This document shows positions 1 to 8,200 of a stretch of 11,955 nt of DNA, in pieces. A model generated the notes under the pieces. The model worked only from the letters and a program-made list of their open reading frames with translations, searched no databases and was not told the origin of the DNA. A program made the position numbers and the translations under genes. Source of the DNA: Candidatus Sabulitectum sp. (lineage in GTDB: Bacteria > Fermentibacterota > Fermentibacteria > Fermentibacterales > JCC-6); the NCBI GenBank assembly GCA_029940175.1, contig JAOZRM010000090.1, positions 1-11,955 on the forward strand. The letters are read 5' to 3'. Position 1 is the stretch's first letter, and each line of letters begins with the position of its first letter.

Positions 1-1068
1 ACTGGCAAAGGAAACTTCTATCTCAGATTCCCTGGAAGCAGAGCGTGGCCGGAAATAGTCCCCTGGGTAGACAGCCCGACTCTTGCCAGAGAACTTGATC
101 TTGAAGAAAAACACATTTCAAGAATGAGGGTCCACACCGTCGATATGATGAACAGACGGATCCGCGAAGACGGTGGACTGGTAGCCGTGATGATGAGCCA
201 TTTTTATCAGAGCAGGCGAATCGTTCAGATCGTAAGCAGACTTGGTGATGAATTTCCCGCAAAACGAATCGTGATGATCGCAGGTCCATCATGCAGCGGA
301 AAGACCACTTTCACAAGAATGCTTGCAACATATCTCCGGGCAGAGGGATTCAGAACAAGAATGATAAGTGTGGACAACTACTTCAGGAACCGGTCTGAAA
401 CACCAAAGAACAAAGATGGAAGCTATGATTTTGAGTGCATCGGTGCTCTCAACACTGAGCTTTTTGGTGATCATATCAGGAAGCTTTTGAATGGTGAGAC
501 TGTAAAACTGCCTGAGTTCAATTTTCATACCGGTGTCAGAGAGGATGATGTTACACCTATGACACTGGGCATCAATGAATTCCTGCTTATAGAAGGAATC
601 CACGGATTGAATGACAGCCTGACCCCCGGAGTGAATGCTTCCGATAAGTTTAAAATCTACATCAGTGCTCTCACCACACTGAATATTGATCGATTGACCA
701 GAATGTCCACATCAGACGGCAGGCTTCTTCGGAGAATTGTCAGAGACAGTTTCCGGAGGGGATATTCTGCAACAGACACAATTCTTGGCTGGCCCAGTGT
801 GAGACGCGGTGAGCGAATGAATATTTTCCCATTCCAGGAACAAGCGGATATGATGTTTAACTCAGCACTACCATATGAGCTTCCTGTACTAAAGCCGTAC
901 CTTGTTCCATTGCTTGAGGAAGTTGAAGAGAATTCCGGAGCATTCAGCGACGCTGACAGGCTTTTGAGACTTCTTGATTGCGTAGAACCAATCAATGAAA
1001 GCGTTGTACCCAGATTGAGTATTTTGAGAGAATTCATAGATGGTCTGTTACTTGATTGGAGTGAATAA
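1..1068 (+). CDS. Nucleoside kinase (uridine kinase/phosphoribulokinase family), C-terminal part
   Basis: The reading frame is open from base 1, so the true start lies outside the window. The ATG at 124 is probably internal. A Walker A loop GPSCSGKTTF lies at about 283-312. It is followed by the family's nucleoside-site region (VDNYFRNRSETPKNKDGSYDFE), a PEFNFHTG stretch, LLIEGIHGLN (Walker B-like), a RRIVRDSFRRGYSA segment and FPFQEQADMMFNSA. The end, SILREFIDG, matches the usual C-terminus of the long uridine-kinase-like proteins. Family members of about 550 residues carry N-terminal threonyl-tRNA-synthetase-like (TGS) domains, which would lie upstream here. The expected reaction is ATP-dependent phosphorylation of a nucleoside such as uridine in the cytoplasm; substrate specificity cannot be read from sequence. 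The TAA stop shares its last A with the ATG of the next gene, so the two are probably co-transcribed. Confidence 0.9.
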   Translation, partial: TGKGNFYLRFPGSRAWPEIVPWVDSPTLARELDLEEKHISRMRVHTVDMMNRRIREDGGLVAVMMSHFYQSRRIVQIVSRLGDEFPAKRIVMIAGPSCSGKTTFTRMLATYLRAEGFRTRMISVDNYFRNRSETPKNKDGSYDFECIGALNTELFGDHIRKLLNGETVKLPEFNFHTGVREDDVTPMTLGINEFLLIEGIHGLNDSLTPGVNASDKFKIYISALTTLNIDRLTRMSTSDGRLLRRIVRDSFRRGYSATDTILGWPSVRRGERMNIFPFQEQADMMFNSALPYELPVLKPYLVPLLEEVEENSGAFSDADRLLRLLDCVEPINESVVPRLSILREFIDGLLLDWSE

Positions 1069-2945
1069 TGCACATAATTTTGATCCTGTTCGCCATGTAC
1101 AGTCCCAGATTCAGTCCCATGGTTCTTACCAGACCACTTACTCCAGCCCTTCAACCTCTTTATCAGGAATTTGACCTTGAGCCTGTTGATGTGCTTCACT
1201 ACGACCTGTCTATTGATATTGATCGAGTTACTGAGACCATTGATGCAACAACAGAAGTCACTCTTGTACCAACCGAGAACAATCTCACGGACTTCAAATT
1301 GTACCTGAAATCGCTTACCGTGTCACATGTTACAGGTGCCTCATCATTCAGTCAAGCGGGAGATTCTCTTTTCATTACTCTGCCGACGCCGGCCTCAACC
1401 TCTGATACAATCCAGCTGGTCATCGATTACTCTGGAACTCCCCCGTCTGAATCATGGGGAGGGTTTCATTTCCATCCATACGTGACCTATCACATGGGAG
1501 TTGGTTTTGTGAGTGATCCATCCATGGGCAAATACATGTTTCCATGTCATGACAGACCCTCGGATAAGGCGTCATTCGATTTCCATATTACAGTTCCCGA
1601 CACCCTCTATGCAGTAGCAAACGGGGATTCCGCAGGGGTAACGGACAACATGGACGGAACCCTTACCTACCACTGGACACTGGATCAACCCATGTCGACT
1701 TACCTTGCCGCCATCAGCGTTGCCGATTACACGGTACTGCACGATTCCACCGATTCCAGAATCTATTACTATGTTTATTCCTGGGATGTTGATGATGCAT
1801 TGGGATCTTTTGCAAATGTAGATCTGATGTTGGCTCAGTTCGAGAGTGTATACAGTTCCTATCCTTGGGACTGCAAGTTCAGCTATGTGCAGACCCCCAC
1901 AGGAGATATGGAACATCTGTCACAGGTTTACCATATTGCATCAGCAATAAATGGAAGCACATACTACGACTGGCTTCTTGCTCACGAGATGTCCCACATG
2001 TGGTGGGGAAATTGCGTGACTGAGAGATACTGGACAGATGTCTGGCTGTCTGAGAGCTTTGCTACTTACAGTGAAGCTATATGGATGGAAAGCTATGGAG
2101 AGATCGAGTATCTGGATTATGTGGTGAACAACATAATGAAGCCATACCTGAACAGTGGAGAGCTGTTTCCCATAGTCGGCGCAGAAACACCTGCTGAATT
2201 GTGGAGCAACACAACCTACGAGAAGGGTGCTTCAGTACTTCACATGCTGCGACAGATCATGGGAGATACTGCATTCTTCGCTGGATATGACACCTATTTT
2301 GATCATCACAAGTATACGATAGCTCATACCGTTGATTTTATTGACCACATGGAAGGTCAGTACGGTGAGCTGGACTGGTTCTTCGATCCCTGGGTTTATG
2401 GAGAGGGGTACCCTATCTACGACATCACAAGTTCATGGGTACAACAGGGATCCCAATGGCAGCTTACTGTCAACATTGGCCAGATGCAGACTGTGAGTAA
2501 TTTTTTCACAATGCCCGTTGAGTTCCTGGTGGAGGGAACCGCCTCAGATTCACTGATTACATTTTTCAACGATGTTCCAGATCAGGAGGAGATATTTCTT
2601 CTTCCATTTGAACCTGTTTCAGTAGAATTCGATCCAGGCAGCAAAATACTCAGCACTGCGGTGCTTGGAGTAGAGGAGCAGACCTACCCTCCCATAGGAG
2701 GCGTTGGTACAATGTATCTTGGTCCCAATCCAGCCTCTGAGAATTGCACTATTAACTGGCTGGGAACCGGAGATATGTTTCTGAACGTATGCATCTATGA
2801 TCTTTCAGGTAGAATTGTTCAGAGCAGAACACTGGAACCGTCAATGAGAACACTTGACCTGAGCGGTATTCCCGCAGGAACATATCTTGTAGATGCAGTT
2901 GCAACAGGTAACGTAAGACAAACTGCCAGACTGGTGATTCTTTAG
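1068..2945 (+). CDS. Secreted M1-family zinc aminopeptidase with C-terminal type IX-type sorting domain
   Basis: This is a 625-residue M1 (gluzincin) metallopeptidase. The zinc motif HEMSHMWW is at residues 306-313 and the third ligand is Glu329 in LSESFATY, the standard HExxH-18-E spacing. Tyr384 in YEKGASVLHML matches the catalytic tyrosine of the family. The exopeptidase motif normally written GxMEN appears as GDMEH (279-283), so the N-terminus-binding site is slightly unusual. Residues about 549-625 form a separate domain with YLGPNPASE near its start, then VCIYDLSGRIV, and LSGIPAGTYLVD towards the end, which is typical of Por-secretion (type IX) C-terminal tails. The protein is therefore probably exported and released or anchored at the cell surface. 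The first residues (MHIILILFAMYS) are hydrophobic but lack a basic n-region, so the signal peptide is weak. GGAG at 1058-1061 supports the ATG at 1068, which overlaps the kinase stop by one base. Confidence 0.92.
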   Translation: MHIILILFAMYSPRFSPMVLTRPLTPALQPLYQEFDLEPVDVLHYDLSIDIDRVTETIDATTEVTLVPTENNLTDFKLYLKSLTVSHVTGASSFSQAGDSLFITLPTPASTSDTIQLVIDYSGTPPSESWGGFHFHPYVTYHMGVGFVSDPSMGKYMFPCHDRPSDKASFDFHITVPDTLYAVANGDSAGVTDNMDGTLTYHWTLDQPMSTYLAAISVADYTVLHDSTDSRIYYYVYSWDVDDALGSFANVDLMLAQFESVYSSYPWDCKFSYVQTPTGDMEHLSQVYHIASAINGSTYYDWLLAHEMSHMWWGNCVTERYWTDVWLSESFATYSEAIWMESYGEIEYLDYVVNNIMKPYLNSGELFPIVGAETPAELWSNTTYEKGASVLHMLRQIMGDTAFFAGYDTYFDHHKYTIAHTVDFIDHMEGQYGELDWFFDPWVYGEGYPIYDITSSWVQQGSQWQLTVNIGQMQTVSNFFTMPVEFLVEGTASDSLITFFNDVPDQEEIFLLPFEPVSVEFDPGSKILSTAVLGVEEQTYPPIGGVGTMYLGPNPASENCTINWLGTGDMFLNVCIYDLSGRIVQSRTLEPSMRTLDLSGIPAGTYLVDAVATGNVRQTARLVIL

Positions 2946-3008
2946 AACTTACGATTATCTGTGTTACGCTGCCGATTTTGTTTATGTTGCGTTATTGGAG
3001 GTGCAGGG

Positions 3009-3407
3009 ATGAAAAAGGGATTTACACTGATTGAATTGATGGTGGTTGTGGTTATTATCGGCATTCTTGCCGCAATTGCCATTCCCAAATTTCAGGATGT
3101 TTCTGCCGGTGCCAAGAGAGCGGCATGCAGATCGAATCAGAGGCATGTGGTTGAGGGGCTGAACGTTTACTTTGCTGATAACGGAGAGTACCCTGTAATT
3201 AACAGATCTGTCTGGGTTGATTACTATCTTGACGGTTATGTGCCGCAGAATCTCAGATGCCAGGAGGGCAATGGTAAATATGCCTTTCAGGTGTACAAAC
3301 CCTGGAACAGAGATACCTACCAGATTTGTTCCTGGGCCTCCGACAGTGATTGCTGGCCGGTTCACGGTTACATCTGGAACGGTAGATTTTACTGGAATCA
3401 ACAGTAA
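3009..3407 (+). CDS. Type IV pilin / type II secretion pseudopilin (GspG-like)
   Basis: The start is ATG 3009, preceded by GGAGG; an in-frame upstream ATG at 2961 would put 16 unrelated residues before the leader. The 132-residue product begins MKKGFTLIELMVVVVIIGIL. This is a short basic leader, the prepilin peptidase site G4|F5, the conserved Glu at mature position 5, and one hydrophobic helix to about residue 25. The soluble part is short and rich in Trp and Tyr. It has four cysteines (40, 84, 107, 115), probably forming disulfides outside the cytoplasm. The AxxNG-EYP segment (residues 56-62) is common in GspG-type pseudopilins. The protein should insert in the inner membrane and assemble into a pilus or pseudopilus. 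No other pilus or secretion genes are nearby. The gene follows the peptidase by 63 bp and may be co-transcribed with it. A hairpin follows its stop. Confidence 0.88.
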   Translation: MKKGFTLIELMVVVVIIGILAAIAIPKFQDVSAGAKRAACRSNQRHVVEGLNVYFADNGEYPVINRSVWVDYYLDGYVPQNLRCQEGNGKYAFQVYKPWNRDTYQICSWASDSDCWPVHGYIWNGRFYWNQQ

Positions 3408-3415
3408 AACAAAGA

Positions 3416-3440
3416 AAGATCCCGGCTGAGCCGGGATCTT
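3416..3440. terminator. Terminator hairpin between convergent genes
   Basis: A perfect 11-bp inverted repeat (AAGATCCCGGC / GCCGGGATCTT) encloses a 3-nt loop. Read on the minus strand it is followed by a T-rich tract (TCTTTGTTTT), giving a good intrinsic terminator for the lipoprotein gene. On the plus strand only TT follows, so termination of the pilin transcript would be weaker. Its position between two converging stops fits a shared terminator. Confidence 0.8.
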
Positions 3441-3454
3441 CTGCTACCGGTGAT

Positions 3455-4582
3455 CTATTCTACTTCAAGTTGCCATACTTTCTGGAATCCTTCTTCCGGA
3501 TCTTCAGCATATGCAAGGATTTTGCCATTACTGAAGTTGAAGTTCCAGGAATGCCCGTCAGCCTGCTCGCCTTCCAGAACAACTTTATGAAGATACTCAC
3601 CTGAGGAATTGAATACCTCGAATGTGGGTTGTGCCGGTCCTCCAAGAAGAACCCAGAGGTTTCCCTCTGTGTCTGTTTCGATTCCCCTGATCATCGGCTT
3701 GTACGGGGCTGCTTCAAGGGTGGGGATTACTTCTGCATCATCCATGGCTATGGCCTTCGCAACAAGAACAAGTCTTTCCGTCTCCAGTTCTTCCGTATTC
3801 CTTTCCACAGGCTCCAGATCAAGTTCTATCGTGTAGAGTTCCGCCCCGGTTAGATCGTATGCGTATACAATTGCCTCTTCAGTTGACCTGGGGGCTATGT
3901 AGAACCTGCCGGAGAAGTCACAGGCAAGATCGAATCCGAACCATACCAGGCTGATAATTCCGCTCATATCCTGAGGATCGAAAGGTATGTGTTCTTCATG
4001 GAAAACAACCAGTGGTTCTTCAACTCCGATTTCATTCAGGGTGATCTGAATCAAAATCATAGGTTCGTCGTTTACAACTTCGATATCAAGGAACTTTCTC
4101 ATGTAGGTTTTTTCCCCGGCACCTTCAAGACAGGTTGGAGGAGAACCAAACGAAGGTTCGGATCCGATCCATTCACCGGTGAAATAGTCAAATGCATGAA
4201 TGCCCAGTGTTTCTGATCCATCACCGGTAAGGATAAGTGTACCGTCCTCTGTAATTGTAAGGAAAGCTGCACTTACCAGTTCACCGGGACCATTTCCCTC
4301 ACGGCTGATCTGTCTCAGGAATTCTCCCTGGGGTGAAAAGATCTTGATGCAGCATGCCGCTCTGTCCAGAACTGCTATGTTGCCGTCAGGACCTGTTACT
4401 ATCCCCTCAATTGCACCAAACATCTGCGTAGAATCCCCAAGCTCTACACCCATGGAATCGGTTTTAAAGATGGTTACAGTTTCCACAGTGGTGTCGCCTG
4501 TGTCCAGGCTGTCTGCTTGAGGGTCAAGCTCTCCGCAACCTGCAATAAGCACCAAAGCTGTTGATAAGATCAGATATTTCAT
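3455..4582 (-). CDS. Lipoprotein with six-bladed beta-propeller (NHL-like) fold
   Basis: The 375-residue product starts MKYLILSTALVLIAGCGELD, a lipoprotein signal peptide with the lipobox LIAG|C16. It is therefore predicted to be lipid-anchored in the envelope. After an acidic and Thr-rich linker, repeated blade-like segments follow, such as GIVTGPDGNIAVLDRA, IKIFSPQGEFLRQI, GNGPGEL, LTITEDGTLILTG and GIETDTEGNLWVLLGG. This pattern of x-DGN-hydrophobic strands and the GxGPGEF-like motif is typical of six-bladed propeller proteins in Bacteroidetes and related phyla, many of unknown function. No catalytic motif is visible. A binding or scaffold role is a guess. The ribosome-binding site is probably GAAAGGAA just upstream. 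It appears to be a single-gene transcription unit bounded by hairpins on both sides. Confidence 0.85.
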   Translation of the reverse strand: MKYLILSTALVLIAGCGELDPQADSLDTGDTTVETVTIFKTDSMGVELGDSTQMFGAIEGIVTGPDGNIAVLDRAACCIKIFSPQGEFLRQISREGNGPGELVSAAFLTITEDGTLILTGDGSETLGIHAFDYFTGEWIGSEPSFGSPPTCLEGAGEKTYMRKFLDIEVVNDEPMILIQITLNEIGVEEPLVVFHEEHIPFDPQDMSGIISLVWFGFDLACDFSGRFYIAPRSTEEAIVYAYDLTGAELYTIELDLEPVERNTEELETERLVLVAKAIAMDDAEVIPTLEAAPYKPMIRGIETDTEGNLWVLLGGPAQPTFEVFNSSGEYLHKVVLEGEQADGHSWNFNFSNGKILAYAEDPEEGFQKVWQLEVE

Positions 4583-4676
4583 AAAGGTTTCCTTTCTGTT
4601 GGTCTTAGAAGCAGGACAAGTTGGTTGCCTCTTGTGTTACAATCATGACAATTAAGGATGAAGGTGGCACGCAAAA

Positions 4677-4701
4677 GGGGGAACGGCAGAGCCGTGCCCC
4701 C
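4677..4701 (-). terminator. Intrinsic terminator of the four-gene minus-strand operon
   Basis: GGGGG-A-ACGGC pairs with GCCGT-G-CCCCC (one A/G mismatch) around an AGA loop. On the minus strand the stem is followed by TTTTGC, a short T tract. It lies 20 bp after the stop of the alpha-subunit-like gene, as expected for the end of that operon. The rest of the 4583-4720 gap must hold the promoter of the lipoprotein gene, but I see no convincing -35/-10 pair. Confidence 0.75.
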
Positions 4702-4720
4702 GGACTGGAATCGAGTACGA

Positions 4721-5683
4721 TTACTTAAAGAATTCAGCGGTTGCAGCGAAGACAGAATCAGGTCTGTCTACTACCCGAGCCCCTGCATTCTCCAGAGCCT
4801 TCTTTTTGGCAGCATAGGTTTCGCTTTCGTTCCTGATCATTGCGCCAGCATGGCTCTGGGCCACTCCTGCCTCCGTGTATTTTCCTCCCAGGAACACAAC
4901 TATCGGCTTCTTTATCTCCCCGTTCCTCATAGCAAGCGCCAGGTCGTTCTCCTGGGTGGTTCCTGTTTCTGCGTAGATGACCATCACCTTTGTCCTGGAA
5001 TCGGCTTCAAAGGCCCTTGCAGCGTCTAGAAGGGTAATGCCTGGAACCGGGTCGCCTCCCACACAGAGAACAGCGGAAAGACCGGGAAAGTCCTCTCCCC
5101 ACAGGGGGCCGAATGAACCATCAGGCCTGGGGCCTGGCAGGTTGGGGCGGCAGTGAAATGCAGCAAGCAGCTGGCTGAGCCCTCCGGATCTGCTGATCAC
5201 TCCGACTTTGCCGGGAAGGTAGTTCTTTTTTGCCCAGGCGGCTTTGCCTCCGATGAGTCCAAAAAGGTATCCGGCTGTGTCCAGCATTCCAACAGTGTTG
5301 GGGCCAAGACATTTTGCACCGGTCTCGTGTGCTTTTTCTTTGATCTTTATAGAATCCTGAGTGGCAACCCCGTCTGCTGTGAGAACCAGGAATTTTATGC
5401 CGGCATCCATTGCATCAAAAGCGGCTTTCGCCACTGCCCCTGCAGGCACGAAGAAAACAGCGCTGTTTATCTCCGGATGGGCGGATACTGCATCTGACGC
5501 TGTGTTGTACACAGGTATACCGTCTACTTCCTGACCACCTTTACCAGGCGTTGTGCCAGCAACTATTTCCGTTCCAAATCCCCTCATCAGCCTTGATCTG
5601 CTCTTGCCCTGGCGACCGGTAATGCCGAACACCAGAACTTTCGGAGTATGGATGTCGCAGAGATATTTGAGTATTCCAGCCAT
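4721..5683 (-). CDS. Succinyl-CoA synthetase alpha-like (CoA-binding, phosphohistidine) subunit
   Basis: The 320-residue protein has the SucD architecture. A CoA-binding Rossmann domain has VFGITGRQGKS (18-28), GTTPGKGG (43-50) and LGPNTVGM (126-133). A ligase domain has GVISRSGGLS (161-170) and GGDPVPG (209-215). The phosphohistidine is His278 in QSHAGAM, matching the GHAGAI motif of SucD. Such subunits bind CoA and carry phosphate from the acyl-phosphate stage to the nucleotide. Differences from true SucD include ADG in place of TEG (103-105), AET-GTTQE in place of GEIGG (239-245), and an extra Pro/Gly-rich stretch of about a dozen residues around 178-200. The partner beta-like gene lies directly upstream and its TAA stop overlaps this ATG (TAATG), so translation is probably coupled. 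The acyl substrate is unknown; a TCA-cycle succinyl-CoA role is doubtful. Confidence 0.85.
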   Translation of the reverse strand: MAGILKYLCDIHTPKVLVFGITGRQGKSRSRLMRGFGTEIVAGTTPGKGGQEVDGIPVYNTASDAVSAHPEINSAVFFVPAGAVAKAAFDAMDAGIKFLVLTADGVATQDSIKIKEKAHETGAKCLGPNTVGMLDTAGYLFGLIGGKAAWAKKNYLPGKVGVISRSGGLSQLLAAFHCRPNLPGPRPDGSFGPLWGEDFPGLSAVLCVGGDPVPGITLLDAARAFEADSRTKVMVIYAETGTTQENDLALAMRNGEIKKPIVVFLGGKYTEAGVAQSHAGAMIRNESETYAAKKKALENAGARVVDRPDSVFAATAEFFK

Positions 5684-7146
5684 TAGAGCACCTCCTCTGG
5701 GAGATCAAGCTCGATGGTGAGCTCCCCATTGCCCTCAAGAAGAGAAACCGTCTCACAAACAAGGCAGCCGATGCATTTTGCGTCAGAATTTGAAGTAATT
5801 CTGTTCTCGCTCCACTTAAGAAAGCCGGTGGGACACTCCTTTACACAGAGAGGTTCAGTGTTGTCAGGGTTCTTTTCCGGATGATAGACAAATCTTGCTG
5901 GTGGCATAACTACCTCAAAGGCTACTTCTCCAGCTTCAGGTGAGAATTGCTGTTTGATCCTGTGGTCAGTTGCAACATCACCGAGATGTTCCACCATGGC
6001 GTTGGGGAATATCTCAGGTCTGAAGGTCTTTATCTTTACAGGAAGAGCTTTCGACACAGTATCCATCAATTCTATTGCCTTTTCCTGATCGGTACCTCCG
6101 AAACGAAGCAGGCAGGGAAGAGGTGTTGATGATTCCTTGAGAGCTTTCCACACAGCAGAAGCCAGGTGATACTGGTTCTGGAATGCCATTCCGCTTCCGG
6201 TGAGGATGAGAACCTGTGCATCTGGCTGACTCATGATCGCCCTGAGGATACGATAGCTCTTGAATCCGCTGAGACCACCGGAGGTGTCACTTTCGTTGAG
6301 TGAAAAGATGTCATCTCTTCCACCGGTTGTCATTTCCCATAGCATTTTTCCGCCACCACCACAGAGATTGGTTGCAACTGCAATTGATCCTTCAGGGGCT
6401 TTTTCTCTTGAAGCACGAAAGAAACCGGTTCCAGCAGGGTCTGCGGCGTTGATGGCCTCAACAACTTTTTCCAGGGGTGTACTGTCATCCACAGTGCTCT
6501 CGGGAACTTTAAATAGTTCTGCATTCTTCTTTGAAACGGCGTGTTTCTCAAATTCCGCACGACAGTCCACAGCTATATGAGAACCGTCTTCAAGGACTGC
6601 TATGGGATTTGTTTCAAGTACAGTGAGCTTATACCCAATAAAGGTACTTGTCATCTTCTGCAAAAAATCCGCCAGTTCAGGAGAGTTAGGAATATCCTCC
6701 AGTTCTTTCTCAATATCACTTGCAGATGGAGGATTTAGAAGACTGAAATGTATTTTCGTCAAGGAATCTGTTCTTCCTTCAATTCCGGTTCCCCCGTCAG
6801 GGCTGAACAGAATCACTCCACCGGGCAGATTTTCTCCATCACCGAAATCAAGAAGGCATGCTGCATAGTACTCTTTTTTTATGTCTACAGCCTCAGCAGC
6901 AAGAACGCCCTGGCAGTTTTCTTCAGAAAGCAGTTCTGAAAGACCCTTAGAAATCTCATCTCTGGTTGATGCCCTTCTCACAAGGCCTCTTCCAGCTCTG
7001 CTGGTGGCTCCGGGAATCTGAGCTTTCAGAAATACAACAGGCTTGGGAATAACATCAGGCATCACGTTAAAGAATACCGCGGGGACAAGAGGAACACCAT
7101 GATTTTCCAGTAGAACTCTGGTTTTATACTCGGGCAGAGCCGGCAT
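5683..7146 (-). CDS. Succinyl-CoA synthetase beta-like ATP-grasp protein fused to a C-terminal ferredoxin domain
   Basis: The protein has 487 residues, against about 390 for ordinary SucC. Residues 1-215 are an ATP-grasp domain: KAQIPGATSRAGRG (41-54) corresponds to the SucC KAQ-GRGK segment, FSPDGGTGIE (114-123) to the EGG-IE segment, and LETNPIAV with Asp194 keeps the metal-binding Asn180 and Asp. Residues about 250-365 are a divergent ligase-CoA domain (GSIAVATNLCGGGG, SDTSGG). After a linker, residues about 428-480 hold CVKECPTGF and CIGCLVCE. Cys438, 458, 461 and 464 can bind one [4Fe-4S] cluster, in an arrangement like FixX or the ferredoxin domain of ETF-quinone oxidoreductase; Cys434 is extra. 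The likely role is nucleotide-dependent acyl-CoA synthesis or cleavage with the alpha-like subunit, somehow tied to electron transfer; the redox link is inference. One base separates its ATG from the preceding radical SAM stop. Confidence 0.85.
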   Translation of the reverse strand: MPALPEYKTRVLLENHGVPLVPAVFFNVMPDVIPKPVVFLKAQIPGATSRAGRGLVRRASTRDEISKGLSELLSEENCQGVLAAEAVDIKKEYYAACLLDFGDGENLPGGVILFSPDGGTGIEGRTDSLTKIHFSLLNPPSASDIEKELEDIPNSPELADFLQKMTSTFIGYKLTVLETNPIAVLEDGSHIAVDCRAEFEKHAVSKKNAELFKVPESTVDDSTPLEKVVEAINAADPAGTGFFRASREKAPEGSIAVATNLCGGGGKMLWEMTTGGRDDIFSLNESDTSGGLSGFKSYRILRAIMSQPDAQVLILTGSGMAFQNQYHLASAVWKALKESSTPLPCLLRFGGTDQEKAIELMDTVSKALPVKIKTFRPEIFPNAMVEHLGDVATDHRIKQQFSPEAGEVAFEVVMPPARFVYHPEKNPDNTEPLCVKECPTGFLKWSENRITSNSDAKCIGCLVCETVSLLEGNGELTIELDLPEEVL

Positions 7147-7147
7147 G

Positions 7148-8200
7148 CTACTCTCCAGTTCTCTTCATTTTGAGAAGAAGTTTGTCGGTTCTCTTTACTC
7201 CTCTGGCCCAGTCCAGGGCCACGGGAACGTTGAGGGAATAAAGATAATTGTATTCGGGATAACAGGAAGCTGTACAGGCATTACAGGGAAGATCTCTTTT
7301 GCTGAGATTTAAGAATGCTTTTTCAAAACCCACTTCAAGAGCGTTCATTGCGCCTTCGTACTCTCCGATCAAAAGAGAACAGGGGTAAACGGTCCCATCA
7401 ACATCGATATTGCAGTAGGCTCTGCCTGCCTTGCATGACGGGCCGTAAAAACGATCCTCGATTCTTGTTCTGGAGTAGTCCTCCCATCTCGAAGCTGCAT
7501 TCAGGTAGTTATTGCTGAGAAGGATGGGGGCGCCTGCTTTTTTCATCTTAATGAGCTTCTTGAACGCTTTTGAGTACTCTTCAGCAGTGGGCATCATATC
7601 AGAGGTATTCCCACCGAGAGTATCGTTGTGATGAAGAGTCTGGAACGTTGTCATAAAGCCGAATTTCTCAGCAGTAGCCATGATCTCATCAAGAAGGTGA
7701 ATGTTGTTTTTCGTGAGTACACTTATGGACCAGAGTCTGACCTTGCCGGAAGCGGCTTCAAATGCTGCCATTACTTTTTTCCAGCTGCCTTCTTCGCGGT
7801 TCCTGTCATGGGCTTCTTCCGGGCCGTCATAAGAAAGAACCAGGTGATCAATGTTGTCAAGTATCTCAGGTCTTGAAGGTATCAGATAGCCGTTGGAGTC
7901 CAGACTGACATACATTCCCAGTTCCCTTGCATATGCGCAGAGCTCAACTATGTCTGCTCTTGCAAGAGGCTCGCCGCCCCATACGCCGATACGCATTGTA
8001 CCAGCTTCAGCCATCTGTCGGAAAATATCTTTCCACTGATCGGTTGAAATATCCGGTCTGCATCGTGACGGGATCTGGCAGTATGAGCATCTGCTGGGGC
8101 AGCGGTCTGTGACAGAAACCATTACATTCAACGGGATCTTTGCACCAAATCTGCATTTAAGGGCACCAATGCCCATTTTCGCCTGTCCGGCAAAATTCAT
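7148..8200 (-). CDS. Radical SAM protein with SPASM-type C-terminal cysteine region
   Basis: The 350-residue protein has the radical SAM cluster motif CPSRCSYC (Cys34, 38, 41) and the SAM-binding GGEPL (75-79), with LVLSYDGPEEAHD (120-132) as a later core strand. The C-terminal region has Cys256, Cys263, DGTVYPC (Cys274), then C-x2-C-x3-C (306, 309, 313). This is the SPASM arrangement that binds auxiliary [4Fe-4S] clusters. Related proteins modify peptides, mature other enzymes or build cofactors. The substrate cannot be read here, and no small precursor-peptide gene is visible beside it. Its ATG overlaps the stop of the DUF362 gene by 4 nt (ATGA) and its TAG stop lies one base before the beta-like ATG. 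It is therefore in the middle of a translationally coupled operon and probably acts with, or on, the neighbouring products. Confidence 0.88.
   Translation of the reverse strand: MNFAGQAKMGIGALKCRFGAKIPLNVMVSVTDRCPSRCSYCQIPSRCRPDISTDQWKDIFRQMAEAGTMRIGVWGGEPLARADIVELCAYARELGMYVSLDSNGYLIPSRPEILDNIDHLVLSYDGPEEAHDRNREEGSWKKVMAAFEAASGKVRLWSISVLTKNNIHLLDEIMATAEKFGFMTTFQTLHHNDTLGGNTSDMMPTAEEYSKAFKKLIKMKKAGAPILLSNNYLNAASRWEDYSRTRIEDRFYGPSCKAGRAYCNIDVDGTVYPCSLLIGEYEGAMNALEVGFEKAFLNLSKRDLPCNACTASCYPEYNYLYSLNVPVALDWARGVKRTDKLLLKMKRTGE

Noticed and set aside
657..1199. A 180-codon open frame on the minus strand
   Set aside because: It lies antisense to the kinase and peptidase genes, both of which have clear family motifs, and its translation shows no recognisable domain.
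2961..3008. An earlier ATG for the pilin gene
   Set aside because: It would place a Cys-rich stretch before the prepilin leader. The ATG at 3009 has a good ribosome-binding site and gives the canonical short leader.
4677..4701. The hairpin as part of a dispersed palindromic repeat family
   Set aside because: No second copy is seen in the window, and its position and T tract fit a terminator.
4721..7146. Naming the pair sucC and sucD
   Set aside because: The ferredoxin fusion, the changed conserved loops and the operon partners argue against ordinary TCA-cycle succinyl-CoA synthetase, so no gene symbols were given.
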